From positions 1-64,000 of the forward strand of contig JAABRA010000220.1 of assembly GCA_011391155.1 (NCBI GenBank): a stretch of 64,000 nt of DNA, read 5' to 3'. Below the pieces are notes generated by a model. That model was not told the origin of the DNA and searched no databases. It worked only from the letters and a program-made list of their open reading frames with translations. Positions 57,894-64,000 of the stretch are shown here, piece by piece. Position numbers and translations under genes: made by a program. This DNA is from Burkholderiales bacterium (GTDB lineage: Bacteria > Pseudomonadota > Gammaproteobacteria > Burkholderiales > Burkholderiaceae_C). Positions within the stretch are counted from its first letter, which is position 1, and each line of letters opens with the position of its first letter.

Positions 57894-59096
57894 ATGGACT
57901 TCGACCTCATCATCTCGGGCGGCGGCCCGGCTGGCCTGTGTCTGGCCCGTGCGCTGTCAGGCAACGGCCTGCGCTTGGCCGTGGTCGAACAGCAGCCGCT
58001 GGCGGCACTGGAAAACCCGTCCTTTGACGGGCGCGAAATCGCGTTGACCCAGCATTCGGCGCAACTCATGCGCACGCTGGGCCTGTGGGAACGCATTGCG
58101 CCACAGGCCCTGTCGCCCCTGCGCGATGCGCGCGTGCTCAACGGACCGTCGCCCTTTGCCATGGTCATTGGCCACGACCTGGGCCAGCACAGCGAGCTCG
58201 GCTGGCTGGTGTCCAACCACCTGATCCGCAGCGCCGCGTTCGAAACGGTCCAACAGTCACAGAGGGACAACGGCGACATCACCCTCATGACGGGGGAAGC
58301 CGTGGCCGGTGTGCGCACCGACCGTGACGCAGCCCACGTCACGCTGGCCAGCGGCGCCACCTTGCAGGCACAACTGCTGGTCGCCGCCGACAGCCGCTTC
58401 TCCACCACGCGGCGCGCCATGGGCATCGCCGCCGACCTGCATGACTTCGGCCGCAGCATGCTGGTGTGCTGCATGACACACGACGTCTCACATGACCATG
58501 CCGCCTGGGAGTGGTTCGGCTACGGCCAGACGCTGGCGCTGCTGCCCATGAACGACGATCCGGCCACCGGCGAGCACCGCTCCTCCGTGGTGCTGACGCT
58601 GCCCAGCCACGAGATCGACGCCCTGGTCACCCTGGCGCCGCCGGCCTTCAACCTTGAGATGGTGCGCCGGTTTGAGCAGCGCCTGGGCGCCATGACGCTG
58701 GCGAGCACGCGCCACGCCTACCCGCTGGTGGCGGTGTACCCGCGCCGTCTGGTCGGGCAGCGTTTCGCCTGTGTGGGCGATGCGGCCGTCGGAATGCACC
58801 CGGTTACCGCGCACGGTTTCAACTTTGGACTGCTCAGTATCGACAACCTGTCCAGCATCGTGCGCGCTGCGCATGCCAGCGGTGCTGATATCGCCGCCCC
58901 TGCCGGCCTGGCACGCTTCGAGCGAACCCAGCGCCGCGCCACGTTGCCGCTGTACCTGGCCACGCAACTCATTATTCAGTTGTACACCCGGGACACCCCC
59001 CCGGCACGTGCGCTGCGCACCCTGGCGCTGCATGTGGGCGAGCGCTTCACACCGTTCAAGCGCCTGATCGCCGCGTCCCTGTCCGGCGGGCGCTAA
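57894..59096 (+). CDS. ubiM: FAD-dependent ubiquinone-biosynthesis hydroxylase (UbiM-like)
   Basis: IISGGGPAGLCLARALSGNGLRLAVVEQQP...GREIALTQHSAQLMRTLGLWERI; CVGDAAVGMHPVTAHGFNFGLLSI. Confidence 0.78.
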   Translation: MDFDLIISGGGPAGLCLARALSGNGLRLAVVEQQPLAALENPSFDGREIALTQHSAQLMRTLGLWERIAPQALSPLRDARVLNGPSPFAMVIGHDLGQHSELGWLVSNHLIRSAAFETVQQSQRDNGDITLMTGEAVAGVRTDRDAAHVTLASGATLQAQLLVAADSRFSTTRRAMGIAADLHDFGRSMLVCCMTHDVSHDHAAWEWFGYGQTLALLPMNDDPATGEHRSSVVLTLPSHEIDALVTLAPPAFNLEMVRRFEQRLGAMTLASTRHAYPLVAVYPRRLVGQRFACVGDAAVGMHPVTAHGFNFGLLSIDNLSSIVRAAHASGADIAAPAGLARFERTQRRATLPLYLATQLIIQLYTRDTPPARALRTLALHVGERFTPFKRLIAASLSGGR

Positions 59097-59175
59097 AAAT
59101 CCAGGCCTCGCTGCAGATAATTTCGCAACCCTCGCGATGAGGGACGCGATGCCAAACGTCGTGTATACTCCTATA

Positions 59176-59235
59176 TAGATAGCAAACATTAGCCATTTCA
59201 CGCTGGGTTAGTGCCAAAAGAACGCTTGAAACCAT
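59176..59235 (+). repeat. Dispersed repeat family A, copy A8
   Basis: agatagcaaacattagccatttcacgctgggttagtgccaaaagaacgcttgaaacc. Confidence 0.78.
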
Positions 59236-59323
59236 CTGCATACCGCGTGGCACCTCTCCTGCGGGCACTTTTCCGTCAGACACCACCTGCCCGACTCGCC
59301 TGCGACGGCACCAGGCACAAACC

Positions 59324-60283
59324 TCAATTGGCAAGAAACCTCTTGACCTGCGCGACCGTGCGTGCCGGGTCTTCTTCGTGCGGCACATGACCCAGATCGT
59401 CGAAGACGACCAGCTTCGAGCCGACGATGTCGCTGGCAAAGCGCTGGGCATGATCCGGCGGGATGAGCTGGTCCCGTCCACCCCAGAGAATCAGCGTGGG
59501 CATCCTGAGCGCCTTGATCTGTGCCACATCGCCGGTGTACCCCTGATCAATCCGCCGTGACAAGGCTTTGCGGTTGCCCGCGCGTAGCGTCATGTCAACA
59601 TACAGGTCCACCAGTTCTGGCGTGACTTTTTCCGGCTGCCCATAGACGCTGCGCACCGACGCTTCCACGATCCCGCGCGGCAGGGTGTAGGCCATCACAT
59701 CACGGGCCACGGGCAAACCCGCCAGGATGAAGCCCAGCGGCGCATTCCGCGCATCCACCCCGTAGCCGCTGGCATCCACCAGGATCAAGCGGGCCACCCG
59801 GTCCGGCAACGCCGCCGCCGTGGCCCAGGCAATCTGCCCCCCCAGTGAATTGCCCGCCAAAACAAACCGCTGGATGCCCAGGCTATTCACCATGGCCGTT
59901 ACAAACTTCACATAGGTGGCAATCGAATAATCGTTCTCCGGATTGGGCCCGGTCAGCCCGAAGCCGGGCAGATCGAAACTCACCACCCGACGCCCGCCAC
60001 GCAAATCCCGGGCCCAGCCCTCCCAGGTGTGCAGACTGGCCGAGGTGCCATGCAACAAAACAATCGGCAAGGCACTGTCCGGCGCACCGGTGTCACGCGG
60101 CCCTTCATCGCGCACATGCACCTGCTGGCCGAGCAGGGTGATGAACTTCGACGGCGGCGGCGCCCAGCGCGCTGCAAGTTCAGTCACCGGCCGATCGGGC
60201 GCCCAAGTCGCCACCAGGCCGGCACCGCCAAAGAACACCACAGCACCCAGGAGCAGCAGCGCCGACTTGTAAAACAGTTTCAT
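59324..60283 (-). CDS. Alpha/beta hydrolase
   Basis: IVLLHGTSASLHTWEGWA, VSFDLPGFGLTGPN, FVLAGNSLGGQIAW, LILWGGRDQLIPPDHA. Confidence 0.9.
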   Translation of the reverse strand: MKLFYKSALLLLGAVVFFGGAGLVATWAPDRPVTELAARWAPPPSKFITLLGQQVHVRDEGPRDTGAPDSALPIVLLHGTSASLHTWEGWARDLRGGRRVVSFDLPGFGLTGPNPENDYSIATYVKFVTAMVNSLGIQRFVLAGNSLGGQIAWATAAALPDRVARLILVDASGYGVDARNAPLGFILAGLPVARDVMAYTLPRGIVEASVRSVYGQPEKVTPELVDLYVDMTLRAGNRKALSRRIDQGYTGDVAQIKALRMPTLILWGGRDQLIPPDHAQRFASDIVGSKLVVFDDLGHVPHEEDPARTVAQVKRFLAN

Positions 60284-60357
60284 GGGTCGGACTCTAAAGG
60301 CGATGATTCGGGCCGTCAAAGCACAAAGCTGTGGACAGTTCCGGCACAAGCAGGTAC

Positions 60358-60366
60358 TTATCCACA
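60358..60366 (+). other. DnaA box (TTATCCACA)
   Basis: Perfect DnaA-box consensus; imperfect boxes at 60330-60338 (minus strand, CTGTCCACA) and 60477-60485 (TTGTCCACA). Confidence 0.6.
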
Positions 60367-60690
60367 GACGCGCACCCATCCGCAAAGTTATGCCTTTTCC
60401 GGGTACACCGGAAAGACGCCCTCACCCACATGGGCTTACAGTGCGCAAGTCCTTGAATGAAAAGGAAAAAGCCGGCTTGTCCACAGAAACCGGTTGCCTT
60501 TACTACTATGACTAATTAGAAATAATACCTATAGAAGAACAAGCAAAAACAGAAGTCACGACCTGGATTCACGTCAGAAACCGGGTAAACCCTGACGAAA
60601 TCACAGCGGAATTGCTTCATATCAAGAACGAACGGGGCTGCCCATAGAACAATGCAGGCAGTTGACCCATAAGACCAACAGGAGACACGC

Positions 60691-61617
60691 TTGTTATCTG
60701 CTTTCATCACGCACCCGGACTGCGCACGTCACGAAATGGGACCCCATCACCCTGAATGCCCGGAGCGCCTGGGGGCCATCAACGACCACCTGCTGGTCAA
60801 GGGCCTGCTCGACTACATGCATACTTTCGAGGCGCCACTGGCCACTGAAGAACAGCTTGGCCGCGCGCATTCGGCGCTTTACGTGCGTGAAATCATGGCC
60901 GCCGCGCCGAAAGCGGGTTATCACCTGGTCGACCCGGACACCAGCATGAACCCGTTCACCCTGAACGCCGCCCGGCGCGCGGCTGGCGCCGCCATCCAGG
61001 CGACCGATCTGGTGCTGTCGGGCGAGGTTCCCACTGCCTTTTGCAGCGTGCGTCCGCCTGGCCACCATGCTGAACATGCGGCGGCGATGGGCTTCTGCTT
61101 TTTTAACAACGTGGCTGTCGGCATCCGTCACGCGCTCGACGTGCATGGCCTGAAACGTGTGGCGTTGATCGATTTCGACGTCCATCACGGAAATGGCAGC
61201 GAGGACATCTTCAAGGGCGACGAGCGGGTGCTCATGTGCTCGATCTTCGAGAAGGGTCTGTATCCGTTCTCCGGCGAAGAGGTCAAAGGGCTGAACATGG
61301 TCAACGTGGGCTTGCCCAGCCGCTCCGGCGGCGACAAGTTCCGGGAAGCCGTCCGTGACTACTGGCTGCCGGCGCTCGATGCCTTCCGGCCAGAACTGAT
61401 TTACGTCTCGGCGGGTTTCGACGCCCACCGGGAAGACGACATGGGCAATCTCGGACTGGTCGAGGCCGACTACGAATGGGTCACCCGCCAACTCATGGCG
61501 GTAGCCAATCGCCACTGCCATGGCCGCATCATTTCCTGCCTGGAGGGCGGCTACGTGCTGAGCCCGCTGGCGCGCAGCGTCGCTGCTCACGTGAAGGTGC
61601 TGATCGGCGCAGACTGA
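60691..61617 (+). CDS. Histone deacetylase family protein
   Basis: HPDCARHEMGPHHPECPERLGAI, CSVRPPGHHAEHAAAMGFCFFNNVAVG, LIDFDVHHGNGSEDIF, YVSAGFDAHREDDMG. TTG start. Confidence 0.93.
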   Translation: MLSAFITHPDCARHEMGPHHPECPERLGAINDHLLVKGLLDYMHTFEAPLATEEQLGRAHSALYVREIMAAAPKAGYHLVDPDTSMNPFTLNAARRAAGAAIQATDLVLSGEVPTAFCSVRPPGHHAEHAAAMGFCFFNNVAVGIRHALDVHGLKRVALIDFDVHHGNGSEDIFKGDERVLMCSIFEKGLYPFSGEEVKGLNMVNVGLPSRSGGDKFREAVRDYWLPALDAFRPELIYVSAGFDAHREDDMGNLGLVEADYEWVTRQLMAVANRHCHGRIISCLEGGYVLSPLARSVAAHVKVLIGAD

Positions 61618-61672
61618 TTTTTTACCCCACGGGCCCTGCCGGCCATGAAGCCCGGGCGCTCAAGAAAGTCTC

Positions 61673-64000
61673 ATGGACAAACACTACCTCACCCCGCTCT
61701 TTTCTCCCGAGTCCATTGCCGTTTTTGCCGGCAAGTGGGACGAACCGGATACCCAGACCTCCCAGGCCCAGGCGTTGCTCACGTCGTTGCGGGCCCAACG
61801 GTTTTCCGGAATCCTGACCTTCGTGGACGTTCACACCACCGGCACCCTGGCTGATCTGGCGCAGACGCGCGCAGACCTCGCCATCATTGCACTGCCGCAC
61901 GACGATGTCGCGGCGGCGCTTGAGATAGCCGGTCGAATCAAGTGCCGTGCCGCGGTGGTGATCTCCAGCGGCATTAACGCCACGCTAGCTGCTGAACTCA
62001 ATCGCGTCGCACGCCGCCACGGCATGTACCTCCTCGGTCCCAACTGCCTGGGTTTTCAGCGGCCCCGCGCCGGACTCAATGCCAGCGTCGCTGGAAAACT
62101 GGCGGCGCCCGGTCCGTTGGCGCTGGTGTCGCAGTCGGGCGCTCTGACCTCGTCGATCCTGGACTGGGCCACCCAGAACGCCGTGGGGTTCTCCACGGTC
62201 GTTTCGTTGGGGCCCAACACCTCGGTCGACATCGCCCAGGTACTCGATTTTCTCGCGTCTGATCCGCAAACCCACAGCATCGTCGTTTATCTCGAAGGCA
62301 TCTCCAGCGCGAGACGCTTCATGAGTGCCTTGCGTGCGGCCGCCAATGCCAAGCCTGTCGTGGTTCTCAAGGCCGGGCGCAAGAAGGCTGGAAACCAGGC
62401 CGCCAAGACCCATTCCGGCGCCATCGTGGGCAGCGACGACGTATTCGATGCGGCGCTGCGGCGCGCCGGTGCTGTGCGGGTGCGCTCGTTTGTGGCGCTG
62501 TTTTCGGCGGCCAAGTGCTTGGCCTCGCGCTACCGGCCGGTCGGAAAACGTCTGGCCATCGTCACCAACGGAGGTGGCCCCGGTGTGCTGGCTGCAGACT
62601 GGATCAGCGAGATCAACCTCCAGCTCGGTCAGCTCCAGCCAGAAGGTGTGGCCGCGTTGAAGCCGGTCCTGCCCCCTCTGGCCTCCCTGTGTGACCTGAT
62701 TGATCTGTCCGAGGAGGCCGCCCCTGAACACTATCGCGCCGCCGTCGAGGCGGCCAGCAAGGAAAGCCAGATCGACGGCGTGCTGGTCATCCATTCGCCC
62801 AAGGCGGGCTGTGACGCCAGCGCTGTGGCGCAAGCGCTGTCTGACTTCAAGCCGCGCATGAGCAAGCCTTTGCTGACGTGCTGGATGGGTGACGCTTCGG
62901 TGGGCGAATCACGCGCCATCCTGAACAACGCGATGATCCCGACCTTTCGCACCCCGGAAGCCGCGGTAGGCGCCTTTGGCAATATTGCTTCTTTTTATCA
63001 GAACCAGCAGCTGCTGCAGCAGACGCCGCCGCCGCTTTCAGCGCTCGCCGCACCCGACATCGAAGGCGCGCGCCTGCTGATCGAGAGCGTGCTGGCCGAG
63101 CGCCGCAACGTGCTGACCGAGATGGAATCCAAGGCGCTGCTGTCGGCCTTCCATATCCCGGTGACCAAGACCATCCTGGCGCGCAGCGCGAACGAGGCCA
63201 TGATGATTGCCACCCAGCTGGGCTTCCCGGTGGCCTTGAAAATAGACTCGCCCGACATCAGCCACAAATCCGATGTCAACGGCGTTGCGCTCAACGTCAT
63301 GAACGCCGTAGGCGTGCGCGACACCTGGAACGACATGATGCAGGCCGTGAAGCGCCAGCAGCCCAATGCACGCATCAATGGGGTGACCATCCAGAACATG
63401 GCGCGTCACCGGCGCGGCCGCGAGATCTACATCGGACTGGTCACGGACGACCCCTTTGGTCCAGTCATCGCCTTCGGCGCCGGCGGCACCATGATCGAAC
63501 TGCTCAACGACCGGGCCATGGAACTGCCACCGTTAAATCAATTCCTGGCACGCCGCCTCATTGACCGTGCCCGCGTCAGCGAGACCCTGGGTGAATGGCG
63601 CGGCGCCAGCGCTGTGGACATGGACGCGCTGGAACATGTGCTGCTGCGCGTCTCGGAAATGGTCTGCGAACTGCCCCAGCTGCGCGAGATGGACATCAAC
63701 CCCATCATCGTGGACGAGTCCGGCGCGGTGGCGGTGGACGCGCGTATCGTCATCGACAACGCGCAGCAGGCGCACGGCGGGCGCACCCGCAATTACAACC
63801 ACCTGGCCATCCTGCCTTACCCGGCGCGGCACGAGCAGGTCTGGCCGATGCGCGGCGGCGGGCAGTACACGGTGCGGCCGATTCATCCTGACGATGCCGA
63901 GATGTTGCAGACGCTGGTGCGTAGCCTGTCATCGGAGAGCCGTTATTTCCGCTTTGTCTCGTCGATGCACGAGTTGCCACCATCGATGCTGTCGCGTTTC
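61673..64000 (+). CDS. Bifunctional acyl-CoA synthetase (NDP-forming)-like / GNAT protein acetyltransferase (Pat-like), partial at right edge
   Basis: Open frame absent from the ORF track because no stop occurs in the window: MDKHYLTPLFSPESIAVFAGK...LLGPNCLGFQRP...LVSQSGALTSSILDWA...KTHSGAIVGSDDVFDAALRRAGAVR...IDSPDISHKSDVNGVAL...YTVRPIHPDDAEMLQTLVRSLSSESRYFRF. Confidence 0.9.
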   Translation, partial: MDKHYLTPLFSPESIAVFAGKWDEPDTQTSQAQALLTSLRAQRFSGILTFVDVHTTGTLADLAQTRADLAIIALPHDDVAAALEIAGRIKCRAAVVISSGINATLAAELNRVARRHGMYLLGPNCLGFQRPRAGLNASVAGKLAAPGPLALVSQSGALTSSILDWATQNAVGFSTVVSLGPNTSVDIAQVLDFLASDPQTHSIVVYLEGISSARRFMSALRAAANAKPVVVLKAGRKKAGNQAAKTHSGAIVGSDDVFDAALRRAGAVRVRSFVALFSAAKCLASRYRPVGKRLAIVTNGGGPGVLAADWISEINLQLGQLQPEGVAALKPVLPPLASLCDLIDLSEEAAPEHYRAAVEAASKESQIDGVLVIHSPKAGCDASAVAQALSDFKPRMSKPLLTCWMGDASVGESRAILNNAMIPTFRTPEAAVGAFGNIASFYQNQQLLQQTPPPLSALAAPDIEGARLLIESVLAERRNVLTEMESKALLSAFHIPVTKTILARSANEAMMIATQLGFPVALKIDSPDISHKSDVNGVALNVMNAVGVRDTWNDMMQAVKRQQPNARINGVTIQNMARHRRGREIYIGLVTDDPFGPVIAFGAGGTMIELLNDRAMELPPLNQFLARRLIDRARVSETLGEWRGASAVDMDALEHVLLRVSEMVCELPQLREMDINPIIVDESGAVAVDARIVIDNAQQAHGGRTRNYNHLAILPYPARHEQVWPMRGGGQYTVRPIHPDDAEMLQTLVRSLSSESRYFRFVSSMHELPPSMLSRF

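Overview
High-GC betaproteobacterial chromosomal window, most likely Comamonadaceae/Burkholderiales (inferred from gene content). It appears to lie near the chromosome origin: mnmG, rsmG, parA and parB are present with three near-consensus parS sites. No rRNA, tRNA, prophage, transposase or CRISPR array was recognised. I called about 58 CDS. The main observations are: (1) a cyclic-nucleotide module with a CHASE2 class III cyclase adjacent to a cNMP-binding patatin phospholipase, plus a SulP-STAS-cNMP transporter nearby; (2) two families of short dispersed repeats (8 and 4 copies) of which five copies lie in frame inside ORFs (CopA twice, an alpha/beta hydrolase, an MFS transporter, and the N-terminus of an M14 peptidase); (3) parS sites inside coding sequence; (4) paired divergent CueR-type promoters in the copA/copZ-cueR locus; (5) a deacetylase plus Pat-like acetyltransferase gene pair; (6) an intergenic region with DnaA-box-like sites and an AT-rich tract; (7) a long inverted repeat between livK and livH. 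All calls come from reading sequence and translations. No database search was run.
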